Assembly (NCBI GenBank): GCA_000226015.1
Contig: JH154983.1
Span: 309,330 to 335,351 of the forward strand
Origin: Mnemiopsis leidyi
Lineage: Eukaryota; Ctenophora; Tentaculata; Lobata; Bolinopsidae
Reading direction: 5' to 3'
DNA: 26,022 bases
Of this stretch, positions 1 to 11,484 are shown piece after piece. Under the pieces are notes generated by a model. It was given only the letters and a program-made list of their open reading frames with translations. It was not told the DNA's origin and searched no databases. The first letter of the stretch is position 1; each line of letters starts with the position of its first letter. A program made the translations under genes and the position numbers.

Positions 1-44
1 TGTGTGTGTGTAGTGTGTGTAGTGTGTGTGTGTGTGTGTGTGTG

Positions 45-100
<56 letters not shown>
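1..100. repeat. (TG)n microsatellite
   Basis: This is an almost pure TG dinucleotide run with three short TAG interruptions near its left end. It continues past the window edge. Confidence 0.97.
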
Positions 101-102
<2 letters not shown>

Positions 103-2977
103 CAGCTTTGCCCGACTGCTACAGTTTGGACAAAATTACCAAATTTTGAGTACCTAACTAAACAGTGAAATGTATTTTGTCTGAGTTAAATTTGTCTTTA
201 TTTTGTCCCTATTTTGTCTGAGTTAAATTTGTCTTTGTTATCATGGCTTGGCAAAATATTCAATATGCATGTTCAATAATAAGTTCTCTACTTTAACTGT
301 TTATCAAGAGTAATATTTACAAGTACTACGCCAGGCTGTGTTTTGACTTGATCTCGCAACGTAGTTGTGGCTAGTCACAGTAATAGTGTAATACCAACAA
401 CAATATGCTACATCTTAGACACGTTAGAGTGGCACCAGCAGTACGCAGTACCAACTGTAATCCCTTGTTCTGTTGAACAAAATGTCCAAAAACGTTCGAT
501 GATATCTCAATCTAGGAAGATCAGAGGCAATCACAGTCCTACGAGTCTAATAGTAATAATCTAAATTGTGATAGTTATTCACGTCAACATCCCTGGGTGC
601 ACCATAGCCTCATTCAGCCATGGTCGAGACAGCTCAGCCGCATCTAGCCATGGTCCAGAAAGTGCTGCCCGGACGAAAGTTAGCTGCACTATGCACGAAT
701 TCCTGGAATAATGCGGTTAGTTACCGCGCCGATTTATCTCGGAAGGACGGTTTGCTGTTACAAAATGACACAACACCAGCAACGTGAGAGTATTAAAGCA
801 AGCCTGCACAGCTCAGATCTGCCTCATTACTTGCTGGACTGTTTATCGCTTCATTTAGCTGGCTTCCGGCTCCGGACTTGTTTTTGAAATGTAGTGGAAC
901 TGGAAAGGATGTGATTTGGCTCTGCAAAACGTTTATGCGTTTCTTTAAAATATAGCAATGGCTCTAAGAACGATGGTTATGTAGTTAGTTGTTCTTTGGG
1001 CAAACAATTTTTCAAAATCAGCGGTTGAACCGGAGCTTTGCTGCTGTTTCTCAGCAGCAAAGTGTTGTTTCTATTTCCTTGGTCGTCAAACGTGCCACGA
1101 TTTCATGTTGGCGTTGTGAAGTGTGTATTCTTGTGCGGCAGCAGTTCATGGTTTCACAAAGGTAATTTATAAAGCGCATTATTCGTATTAACTTTAAGAT
1201 GAAAAAATCAGCGATTGGGGTTTCTTCTATTTTTAAATTTGAATATTGCGATTATTGACGAGATGATATCCGTCTACCGAAAGTCGGGTATCACTGCAAC
1301 AATGCGATTATCAATCACGATTCCCTGGCATAACTCTCAAAGTCAATGTTATAATTGTTAATTTTCAAGGCCTAAACAATATCGACAAAAGTACTTTTGA
1401 TGCCCTCAAGTGCTTTTATTTGACGAGAAAACTGAAAAGATAAAGTTTCATTCCACCTTTCTCGGACTAAATTCTCGATTTCCTTGCCTGGATACCTCAG
1501 TCCTTTTTGTCTACGACAACGATCAGAGGCAAATGTAGACTGGGCCACGCCCGGTAACGATTTCCTAATTCCTTCTGTGCAGCATCTTCTCATAGGTGAC
1601 AAAATTTCCATACGTCATGTATTTAATTTTAAATATGCTGCTGTGTATTATAATGAAATGAAAGCTTTAGAAGGCTCTCAAACTGGTTCTAGTAGTAACA
1701 GTATTGACACCGAGTATAGACTCCAGTACAACAACTTTAATTGCCAGACTGTTGAAGCCGTTTCTGGTAATTGTTCTCTCTGTCTATTAATTGGTCGGGT
1801 GAGACAATAGCGGTAGTGACAGGTAGATTGCTGGACAACAACAACATTCCCCGGTATTAATATTGCAGTTTGTAATGTATTACAGGCTCCACCAAGTAAC
1901 AAGACTGCTTACCTTACTGCTTCTAGATTATTCATTTTTTCTTTATATCTATTCGTTTACAGTTTTTAGAGTTTATTGACAATTTATATTATATCTATTC
2001 ATCATTTATTTAACAGTATTTCTCTGTTCTCATAGAATTAGAAAGCCCTCCATGTCCTTGTCCAATGTTCAACTCAAATTTTAAAATTTTATTTATTTAA
2101 TCCGTTATCCCCATACCTCAGTCAAAATATCTTCATCAAAATCTAGTAAAATCTCTAAACTTAACCAGAGGGTTGAGGGATACTTGTTTTCTCCTCCTGG
2201 CAGAACAGGTTTTATCGACCTCAACAAGCACACGAGAGAAATCTCGTTACCTCGGATGAGAGGCGAAAAAGCTAATTGCGTTTCACGTCAAACGTATTCA
2301 CTACAATTTCATCATAAGGAAAGCGCAATCTTTCTTCCAATTCATCGCAAAACAAGACATAAACCGAACAATCAGATAGTAATTACAAATTTTCGGAGAG
2401 TAAGACCTGGCACCTGCATGAACCAGCAGCATAACTACAAGTAAAATTATGTACTTTGACAGGATCGCTTGAAATAATATTTCCCGACGTTTAGGGCAAA
2501 CTGCAACGTAAAGTGATACATATTTCCTTTTTGCATTATATCCACTGGTCCAAACCCAGGCCATGCCTTTTAGACTATCGATGAAGTTGATTTTTGTTAC
2601 GTTTTGTATTTTGGCACTTTGCGACACAACCTGGCATAACAGCGATGCGTTCAGATTACTTTCTATTTATAAGCTGCGGCCTCCTAAGAAGTTTACATAA
2701 AAAACTGAACATCATGTTAACATTCCATACTTATGCACCAGGAGATAAAGTCCGAGTTTAGACAGTGCTAAAATGAACCGGAAAGCTCGAGAATCTGGCT
2801 CACTTGGAAAAACTATTATATTTACAGTTTCTTTGTATTATATTTATATGTGTAGTTTCTTTGCTCACGAAGACCTTGTTATCATGCAGCTGTACCGTCT
2901 CAAGACTGACACTTATAGATAGGTCGTTCTTCATTACGCTTTACTTATAGTATTTTCTACCTATAGTATTTTTTATT
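101..2977. other. No supported gene
   Basis: The stretch is AT-rich and holds several open frames on both strands. The longest are 1484-1810 on plus and 2627-2301 on minus, each 108 codons. None shows a recognisable domain, consistent splice sites or a family motif. The minus-strand 2627-2301 frame contains a hydrophobic run (YIILLVVMLLVHAGA) that looks signal-peptide-like, but nothing else supports it. Confidence 0.5.
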
Positions 2978-3286
2978 GCTTTAGCAAACTCAACCAGTTT
3001 ACTGTTTACACTTGCCTTCTGCGAATCAAAGATAGATGTTTATTTGACCATTATCCACAGTCAACCATGTACATACATAAAGATGCTTTAGCAAACTCAA
3101 CCAGTTTACACTTGCCTTCTGCGAATCAAAGATAGATGTTTATTTGACCATTATCCACAGTCAACCATGTACATACATAAAGATGCTTTAGCAAACTCAA
3201 CCAGTTTACACTTGCCTTCTGCGAATCAAAGATAGATGTTTATTTGACCATTATCCACAGTCAACCATGTACATACATAAAGATGC
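2978..3286. repeat. Tandem triplication, unit about 100 bp
   Basis: Three head-to-tail copies begin at 2978, 3085 and 3185 (GCTTTAGCAAACTCAACC...). Copies 2 and 3 are identical over 100 bases. Copy 1 has a 7-base insertion that duplicates CTGTTTA. The near-identity indicates a recent duplication. Confidence 0.95.
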
Positions 3287-3422
3287 ATATTTGATCTCAC
3301 AAAGGTAGACTGTTCTACATATTTATAAGTGTGTAATCCGTGTACCAGCCTGGTGACTGGATGTGATACCTGGATCAATTTCAATGAGAGCAGAATTTCA
3401 TTATTACACACGGGACACAGGC

Positions 3423-3548
3423 TATATAAAGCCGGCCAAACTCTCACCATTACAACGAACAACCGTGTACTGTCGTGTGCTCAACTTTAAAAAACACTTG
3501 CTCCTTCATAATTATTTAATTTGAAAATTTTGTGCCCCAGGTGTGAGT
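3423..3548 (+). promoter_or_regulatory. TATA box, initiator and possible non-coding first exon
   Basis: TATATAAA (3423-3430) is followed about 20 bases later by an initiator-like TCACCATTAC, and then by a splice donor (CAGGT|GTGAGT) at 3543. There is no coding frame in the 95-base putative exon. No downstream exon could be identified, so this may be the 5' end of a gene whose exons I could not recognise, or of a non-coding RNA. Confidence 0.3.
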
Positions 3549-3733
3549 AAAACTACGAAAAAATTGTGCCTTTTATTGAATTCAATATTATAGTTTGGGA
3601 TATCAATGACTGCATTGTTTGTCTTACTTCACGGCTCTAGTTCTTAGAATCGCGCTGTGCATTACTGCATTAGTCTTGGAAAAGCGATCCTGATTTCGGA
3701 AATCCACAGAATGCACGAAAAATCACGCCCGAG

Positions 3734-3814
3734 TTTCTTAGTTTTACTTTTTACGAACAAGTTTAACATACTAATAGTATGTTAAACTTGTTCGTAAAAA
3801 GTAAAACTAAGAAA
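3734..3814. repeat. Perfect 40-bp inverted repeat with 1-base spacer
   Basis: The left arm is 3734-3773, the spacer A is 3774 and the right arm is 3775-3814. The arms are exactly complementary at all 40 positions. RNA from either strand would fold into a 40-bp perfect hairpin. Confidence 0.97.
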
Positions 3815-3835
3815 TAATAGTAATTATTACTATTA
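3815..3835. repeat. 9-bp hairpin directly abutting the large palindrome
   Basis: TAATAGTAA, a 3-base loop (TTA) and TTACTATTA follow the 40-bp inverted repeat without a gap. Confidence 0.8.
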
Positions 3836-5580
3836 TAGATTCTTTACAGCTTAGACAGTTGTCTTAGGATTTTCGATTAGGTACAATTTAATCTTTTAAT
3901 GAGTAACATAAATTTTTTATAAAGTTATAGTACATTAATTAATTAATGATGTTTGGTGAAAAAAGACGGTCCCCAGGCAAAAAAGTATAATGTTTTGTTC
4001 GGAAGAAAGTAAAGTTTTGTTGAGCTAAGTTAAGCTAAGTTAAGCTGAGTTAGGACAGATCTTAGTAAAGTCTAGCTGGATTTTACGATGTGTAAGATGT
4101 AACAGAACCATTACCATTTGCTCTAGGGTAACAGTACAATTAATAACTTAACACTAAACTACTGAACGTAACATCACACACTTCCACATTTCAACCAGTC
4201 TTGACCCACCGAGTCATCTGAACAGTTGTGATTTTCAATTTTCATCCAGCAGAACTAGGTCTAATTTACGGAGCCGCTGTACATTGTCCAGTGTTCCAAT
4301 TCCATCTCAACGCACAGCTGCGACAACGGTAAACACGATAGAGAGATAACCGCGTGGAGGTCCTCACCGCACCTAACATGGTATTGTTACCATGGTAACA
4401 CTTCCTTATAAGGTGATCTGTCTTAGTTACCCCTACACACCAGGTGGGTTACAAGTACTATAGAACTTAGTTAGTCATGTTTTACACACGTGTTTCTACA
4501 GCTGTGTTTTAGTTACAAGTACAGCTCTATATACTGTGTTTCAAAATTCTTCATTACAATATTGTGTAGCTATTTGCTTTGGGAAATTTTCTTCTGCTTC
4601 TCACCTACTTATTTGATTATACTTGCTTTATAAGTATAATTTGCTTTATATGTATGTTAAAACTCGAGTTGTGAGTCACTGATTTAATGTTATTTTTCCC
4701 TGAAAAACTTAATTAGAAATTAGTATTCATTCTCGACATTTACAAGGAATCCATTAATTCCTCTTCATTTCATGTCTGTAAGAGCTGACTATGTTTGTTA
4801 GACCCTTAAGTTAATTCAGATTGAATTTATTTACCACCGGAGTCTTATTAAGACTTGGTTATTCTTACAAATTTGATCGTTTGTTGTGAATGCCCATGAA
4901 TTTGCTGAATATTCTAAAGAAAATTTTAACAAAAAACGAAGTCTGTATATCTTTACAATATCATCAGCAGGGTAGAACTAATTTTCAAATGTAATTATTC
5001 AAATTAGAAAGGAAAACTTTCACAAATAATCAGATTGTTAACTTAACGCAGACGTGATAAAATGTGGCCAACATCACCTTCTAACTAAATCTAGTTTTTC
5101 TCCTTAAATTTTGACATGAGTAATTAGCATTTCCATTGAAGATTTGATCATTCAATGCACGCTTGTCACGCTTAGTAATTCAAAGCACTGTATTGACTTA
5201 TTGACTTTGAGCAGGAGACCAGTGAGCTGAATCTAGTACTCAAAATTTTCAACACCTGCCATTTTCTACAGATATTTGTCCATCAGAAATGACGTTTTTT
5301 GAGCATACCTCTTTTGTCGTAACACTGACAGCAGCAATATAATTTCATGCATACTTGCTAAGTGCATTTTGAATACTTTCTACGTTTATACGCATACCGT
5401 TAAGTGTGAGGAATTTATCATTAAAGAATATTACGGTTTTAGTTTACTCGAATATTCTAGAATCTAGAATCTAGATGAGAGTTTCTAACACTGTTACAGG
5501 CAATAAAACTGCTCTGAAAATGTACAAGTGCCAATGTTAGGTACTTGGTTTGCAAGTTTTGTTGCTTCTCCATAAGTAAA
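3836..5580. other. No supported gene
   Basis: This is AT-rich intergenic DNA. It contains a short TAAGC/TAAGT tandem run (4021-4052) and a perfect 14-base palindrome GTTACCATGGTAAC (4386-4399). No coding or RNA gene was recognised. Confidence 0.5.
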
Positions 5581-5774
5581 GGGTGTCCCGGTTAAGTGCA
5601 TGAAATCTAAATGGCTGTAAAATCATTTCAAAAATGTATAGACAATCAGGGGTTCAGATGGTGATTCACCATAAATGTTCATCGATTTCCTCGGTAAGCA
5701 GTTTTATTTTATGACAAAATATAAATCATAGTGGTTGTAATAACATTTTAGATTTTACGCACTTGATTGGGACG
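5581..5774. mobile_element. MITE-like element, about 194 bp, imperfect terminal inverted repeats
   Basis: The left end GGGTGTCCCGGTTAAGTGC and the right end (reverse complement CGTCCCAATCAAGTGCG) are inverted matches over roughly 35-40 bases, including AAATCTAAAATG/AAATCTAAATGG. There is no coding capacity. A second copy of the left end is at 25663. The TA next to the element at 25661-25662 suggests a Tc1/mariner-type target, but flanks here are not clean. Confidence 0.7.
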
Positions 5775-7914
5775 TAGTATTAACTTTAAGTACACCACTT
5801 TACTATTTTGAGGGACATGTCACATGCTAACAATTATTTCACTACAATCATGGATTCAATAGAAATCATTTTGCAAAGATTTTAGTATAAGCTTTTTACA
5901 AGTTTTTAAGCTGGTATCCCAGAATATTCTCACGAAAGCTCATATTTGTCATCCAATTTAAAAAGCAATAATTGTAGCTGTGAACGGTTTTTTAAAACAA
6001 CCAGTTAAAAATATTACTACCGGTTATAGATATGACTACCGGTTAAAGATATAACTACCGGTTATAGATATGACATGAAGGAGTTCACGTCACGCAGCAA
6101 TCTGATATCCTGGCCGATAAGCGTGCAACTTTACACCCCTAATCTATATTGTTCTAGTACCCTAGTTCTCTTGTTCTAGTACCCTAGCTCTCTTGTTCTG
6201 GAATACCATCTTAGCTCTCGTCCCAGTGCTGAAGTTTCTAGGCTGGGATTTCTGTGTTAGAATTTAGATTTGATAATTATAGTGGCTTGTGTTGTTCTCG
6301 TTTATGTACTGAATATCAAAAATCTTCAGTTTGTTTAATTATCAAAGTACATAAGCTCGATCTACGATAAAGATTCTTGAAATTCCACTGCAGTGCCACT
6401 ACATCATCACTACACTGAGTGTCAATATAAATTTTGTAAAGTTTTTATTACAATTAAATAGCCAGATTAAGTCCCACTATTGAGGAGGTCGCAATATTGA
6501 CTTACGATGGCCATTCGAGACTAATCAAATCAATCTGATTGTTTTCTAGCACATATTGATTTTGAGAGAATACTTAGAAATGAATAAAACGTAAATCAAA
6601 CACACATGGAGTTATTCCAAACTGTGTAAAGGTAAAATTGTACTCTTTCTACCGTAACAAGACTGAATTACATTTGTTTATTTAATTTTGCCTGATATAT
6701 TTTTCCTGATAATATTTGTACTTATGCGGTATTTCTCGATTAATTTAGTAATTTAATTTCAACAAATCATAGGTGTTTTAGATTTTTTTCTTCGACTTCA
6801 GAAGAATTCGAACAGCATTTAGAGCAGTGGTAGAGAAACTTAATATAACATTTTTGTCGGGAGTTTTCTAATACCGATGTGTCAATAATTGAATTTGAAG
6901 GAAAACACAAGCGCAAATCAATAGTAGTGCAAAGGTCAATTCTAGTAAATTTATGCCAAAAACTGCTGATAGTACAGTTTAGCTCCTTCGAAGTTAAGTG
7001 ACATAACATGCGGACGGAAACAAGACACTAGACAGTATGATTAGAGCGGATTTATCCGATATCAATACAATTACAATAATCCTCACTTGCATATATGTCC
7101 TAGCCAGTGAACTGTCACGTGGTTACCATATATGGTCATGTCGGAACCCTAATCTGGACTCTAGCAGGTCCTATAACACTAAACTTTACGGAGCTATATT
7201 CCATCTATGTTGTAGGCATATTTTTTATTTAGAGCAGAGAGCCAGGTACTATTTGTACAAGTTGAGATGAGACGTTTTTTCAGTGAGGAGTATTTTGCAA
7301 TCTGACTCGTGAAGTTTTACTGTTGTACTGCTGCAGTGTGCCAAAAATTTAAGATATTCTTCCAGTTCCAGCACACCAAACCTGACGAAGTAAAACTAAA
7401 CTTCTCACACCACACTAGGAAGAATGTTAGTCACGTTACCAGAGATGACATGATTTAACCGAGCCTACTCGCACTGAGTTTCGTCTGCATTTCAAACTGC
7501 GTGTCTGTGCGTGTGTGCATTATCTAGCTGACAGGAAATTTCCTGATCGCAGAATATGCTAAATCGGCTGCGGCTGGGCAATTATTCGAAGCTAACTTGC
7601 GGAGATCTTGTGATCAAATTAGAACGCCATTATTCGTAAACCACGCCCGACTCATTTCATTGATTCAGAAACAGTTTGCATTTTTCTCGCTACAGCTAGT
7701 GCAATTATGAATGTAAGTATGTAAGTTTGCATGATAGGAAACGTAATTTCTGGTCAATAATTAAAGCAGGCCACGGAATTCCGGCATTTCTCGACATTCC
7801 TGCAGTTGTATACGTACAGCTACGTAAATCGAGAGGAGTTTAACACACTTAAACCGGTGGTTTGTTTTCGTTCAGTCCGATCCATTCCATATACTAGTGT
7901 TTATCTAAGTCAAA
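5775..7914. other. No supported gene; short tandem arrays
   Basis: Three 19-base copies of ACTACCGGTTATAGATATG lie at 6016-6072. Two 22-base copies starting TTGTTCTAGTACCCTAG lie at 6149-6192. Open frames at 7009-6767 (minus) and 7037-7270 (plus) show no recognisable domain. Confidence 0.5.
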
Positions 7915-8108
7915 CGTATCGGTTTTTAACGCTTATAGTTATCTATCATTTCAGATTTCCAACGCATATAGTTATCTTTATTTCGGTTTTCCAAAGCTCA
8001 TAGTTATCTATCATTTCAGTTTTCCAACGCATATAGTTATCTATCATTTCAGTTTTCCAACGCTCATAGTTATCTTTATTTCGGTTTTCCAACGCTCATA
8101 GTTAATTA
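7915..8108. repeat. Degenerate tandem array, unit about 30-37 bp
   Basis: About six copies of CCAACGC(T)CATAGTTATCT followed by either ATCATTTCAGTTTT or TTATTTCGGTTTT. The two unit types are interspersed, which suggests unequal exchange. The frame reading through it (7806-8003) is repeat-derived. Confidence 0.85.
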
Positions 8109-8517
8109 TCTAATATTTGAGTTTTTAATCGCTTACCTTTCGGGGTTCATCATCGTAATTTATCGTGTCATATATTGATATTAATTAAATTTAATTAATA
8201 TATTAATTTACAAAGTACGGCCGATGCATTTTAATGCGAATGTAATTGTTTTCTAAAATTGTTTCTAAAATTCACTTTTGGTTAACTACTTAGATGCTAT
8301 TTATAAAACAATATCAAAAACATTCTGATAGTTAGTAAAGACGACAAACTCCAACTTACTTCATCTAAATTAACAAACAAGACCAAGACAGAATAACATC
8401 GGCCCAATTAAAAATCGTCCTTCCCTAATTTCCTGTTTGAGCCGCAGCAGAAGACATGCTTGTTGTCTCAAAGTTGTATCACAGTAGTATTACATTTAAA
8501 CGTGTGTTCGTGTTCGT

Positions 8518-8715
8518 GCTGTGTGATATCTTGTTGTGATATCTTGTTGTGATATGTTATGTCCACTCAGAGAAATTCTCTAGATAGCTGCCACCAGTAA
8601 GTATACATTAGAATTTTATTAATTAATTATTATTAATTAGTTAATTAATTTTATTGAGTTTACTTGTTTATCAAGTTAATTAGTTAATTAATTTTATTGA
8701 GTTTACTTGTTTATT
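8518..8715. repeat. Two short tandem arrays
   Basis: A 15-base unit (GTGATATCTTGTT) is present three times around 8522-8562. A 40-45-base AT-rich unit containing TTAGTTAATTAATTTTATTG is present twice at 8635-8715. Confidence 0.75.
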
Positions 8716-8790
8716 AAGTAAATAAGTAAATTAGTTAACAGTATGTATGAATCTGTAAGTGTAACATCAATTCATACATTTATACAATAT

Positions 8791-9170
8791 GGAGTTGATC
8801 ACATATGACGTCAGCACATTTTCGGTTATTTTTACCCCCTCCCCCCTAAATGTCAGAGGTGTAAAAAAACTTTGAATTTTTGTTTAAATTGCAGTCATTT
8901 TTGAAATTTTTTTTAGTAAGACAGTGAAAACATAGTATTTCACCATATTTCTGAATCAGAATTTTTACTTAAAATTTTCCTTCAGATTTTGTAAAATTCT
9001 GATTAAAAATTTTCAAAAGAAATCGAAAATTTCCAAAAAAATCCTATAAATCCTAAAAAATGTTTGATGACATCATCATTGGCCAAACCTCCCTCCCACT
9101 CGTCATCAATCGGTATCATTTGGAATCCCCCTCCCCCCTCTAGGTGATGACGTCATATGTGAACGACCCC
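8791..9170. mobile_element. MITE-like element, 380 bp, with 27-bp terminal inverted repeats
   Basis: The left end GGAGTTGATCACATATGACG continues TCAGCAC. The reverse complement of the right end is GGGGTCGTTCACATATGACG then TCATCAC. Flanks are TAT on both sides (8788-8790 and 9171-9173), a possible 3-bp target duplication. Inside, C-rich tracts (CCCCCTCCCCCCT) lie near both ends in direct orientation. There is no coding capacity. The superfamily is uncertain; a PIF/Harbinger-type or IS-like non-autonomous element is possible. Confidence 0.75.
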
Positions 9171-10379
9171 TATGCATGTTTTAATCAGTAAGTATAAAAT
9201 CAGTAAATAAAAAATCAGAATGTCTCATATCCGAAGTAGGAACACAACAGTAGGCATGCCGGTAAGATTTTTGTCTCCAGTAAGCATGTTAGATCAGTAT
9301 TTAATTAGGACATGAATGTTGTCTTTAGTCTGCTACATTGTAAGTGCCTCTTTTACCTTTCATGCAGTCCGATAAAGCCTAAACGGGGCGAACAACAATA
9401 GATCTAGGTTTCTCGCGATAAAGATATTTTGTCTTGGTTAGAATAGAAGACTAAGGTTAAGCCAGTCACACAGACATTAGAACAATAACAATTAGAACAA
9501 TCACAAAAAGGAGAACAAAAACCAGAATACAATCTCAGAGATATGCAATTATAAGTGCACAATAATGTTGCCACACATCATGTGACATTTTAACGTTGGG
9601 AAGCACCACACAATGTGCGCATTATTCCTGCTTGCTATGTGACATATTGTGAGTTCGTAAGGTAGAGTTTGAGCGCGGGTCTACAGAATGGTACTCATTG
9701 TCCAGACTGCATTTAATATGTGTTAACTTTTCCTCATTTAATATGTGTTAACATTTCCTCATTTAATATGTGTTAACTTTTCCTCATTTGCTATATCGGT
9801 AAAATAGCAGAAATTAATTAATAAGTTCTCGTACTTTTGTAGGAATGGTTACACCAGCTGCTGACGTTTTGGAATTTTGAGAAACTACGTAGAGAATAGT
9901 TTTGGTAGTAGAACTTTTGTGCAATCTCAACGACCAGTTTTTATCCTGTACAAACTTTATAGGGCACATCTGCCTTCCCCCGTTATATTTTATGACGATT
10001 GTTCAACTATAACGTAATTAGCTAGGGGGGATCGAAAGACAGCCTTCAAATAATAACACTCGAATATGGTCGGGAAGGGGCGGGTAGAAATTGGCAAACT
10101 TTTGATTAAGAATTCTACTGTAGGCTCACATGTATTTTCATTTCTTCATTGTGACGTGCTTTGTCTCCTGTTCCTCCCACTCTAATGATCACGAATATCA
10201 AATGAACTCCATTTATAGAGGACCAGGAGCCCTGCAAAGGTATACTGTTGTGTGTCACATTGTGCACTCATACTGCAATCCAATCATTTCGATATGACGC
10301 ACTTCAGCTTCACCGCTCAACCGCTCACGTGGTACCACTTTCCCTGCACAACATAGGCACGCAACACTGGTCAGGCAGT
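9171..10379. other. No supported gene; one 25-bp tandem triplication
   Basis: Copies of CATTTAATATGTGTTAAC then (T/A)TTTCCT occur at 9710-9734, 9735-9759 and 9760-9784. The rest is AT-rich without recognisable coding sequence. Confidence 0.55.
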
Positions 10380-10568
10380 TCTAACTCTAACTATTACAAC
10401 TCTAACTCTAACTATTACAACTCTAACTCTAACTATTACAACTCTAACTCTAACTATTACAACTCTAACTCTAACTATTACAACTCTAACTCTAACTATT
10501 ACAACTCTAACTCTAACTATTACAACTCTAACTCTAACTATTACAACTCTAACTCTAACTATTACAAC
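10380..10568. repeat. Nine perfect copies of a 21-bp minisatellite
   Basis: The unit is TCTAAC twice followed by TATTACAAC, in nine identical copies. Because the period is a multiple of three, it keeps a frame open on the plus strand (10248-10580) that would encode a Ser-Asn-Tyr heptad nine times. No gene context supports translation. Confidence 0.95.
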
Positions 10569-11390
10569 TCTTACTTTTGAACTGTTACAACTGTTAGATC
10601 AACTTATATAACTTTAAATACCGACGCTATGGTAGAATGCTTTTGTATTTGAATTAGTTTGTAACATGTCCAATGTCCATTATTCACCTCCTATTAAAAT
10701 CGCTTTTCTTATGATTTTGATTATTTGTATCCAAATAAACCAAGTGATGCCCGTGTTGTAATTTACTCTGGTATAGACTATTAATATAATCGTAGTAGAA
10801 CAATGTCAAAACATTAGCTTATTGTGTTTATGATTTTCGTCGCATTTAGAACATCGAAGCTTAATTCGTACTGCTCAATCTTTTGTAGACTTAGTCTTAA
10901 CCAAATAACGTGAGTCGTGAATATGGGCATCGAAAATCCTAAGATATAGATTAAAAGGACTATTGATCTTATTTCAGTTGCACATGGGTTAAACTGAAAT
11001 TTAAAAGAATATTTCCACATTCGGGTCATTTTAATTTCATGTAGCAACTTGACTAGTTGAAGGTAGCCATTATTATACAACATTTGCATCGGCGCAGCTG
11101 CGGCGGAATTATACTTATAGTTACAGTTATACTTATAGCTATATTATACTTATAGTTAACTTACTATTCCAAGATCTTGTTATGCTTTATTTGATTAGAG
11201 ATGCTGCAGCTCTAAGTAGAGAACTGCAGCCTGCATGGTACTGCAAAGTTTCGGCTCTTAAAAAAACAATCTAATGGTTAAGATTTTCCTATCCCTCCAC
11301 CTAAAAGATATGATGATGGGGACCATGGCAAGTTTACAGCTAGGTAGCTCACGCCAGCCACGCTCCCCAATATTTAAATCCCAAAACTAT
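10569..11390. other. No supported gene
   Basis: A minus-strand frame (11089-10814, 91 codons) contains one hydrophobic segment (IRSIVLLIYILGFSMPIFTT) resembling a receptor helix 5, but no neighbouring exons were found. Short ATACTTATAGTTA repeats lie at 11110-11160. Confidence 0.45.
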
Positions 11391-11400
11391 AGTATATATT
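11391..11400 (+). promoter_or_regulatory. TATA box of the membrane-protein gene
   Basis: AGTATATATT lies 85 bases before the start codon, with no ATG between the expected transcription start (about 11425) and 11485. This supports both the chosen start and the absence of a missed upstream coding exon. Confidence 0.5.
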
Positions 11401-11484
11401 CCATACTAAACAAATATTGCATATCATAAACTTATCCATCTAAAAACAAACACAAGTAAAAACCAAGAAACCACCCTTAGAGAG

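Noticed and set aside
2301..2627. Minus-strand frame with signal-peptide-like LLVVMLLVHAGA
   Set aside because: The hydrophobic run is not N-terminal in the frame, splice sites are poor and no downstream exon was found.
10380..10568. Possible telomere-like repeat (CTAAC units)
   Set aside because: The 21-bp composite unit does not match the animal TTAGGG repeat or common variants.
10248..10580. Plus-strand frame with nine Ser-Asn-Tyr heptads
   Set aside because: It is the translation of a perfect noncoding-type minisatellite; no promoter, splice context or family supports a protein.
10814..11089. Minus-strand frame with a receptor helix-5-like hydrophobic segment
   Set aside because: It has one helix only, Trp where a rhodopsin-like receptor has Tyr after the helix-5 proline, and no exons for neighbouring helices on either side.
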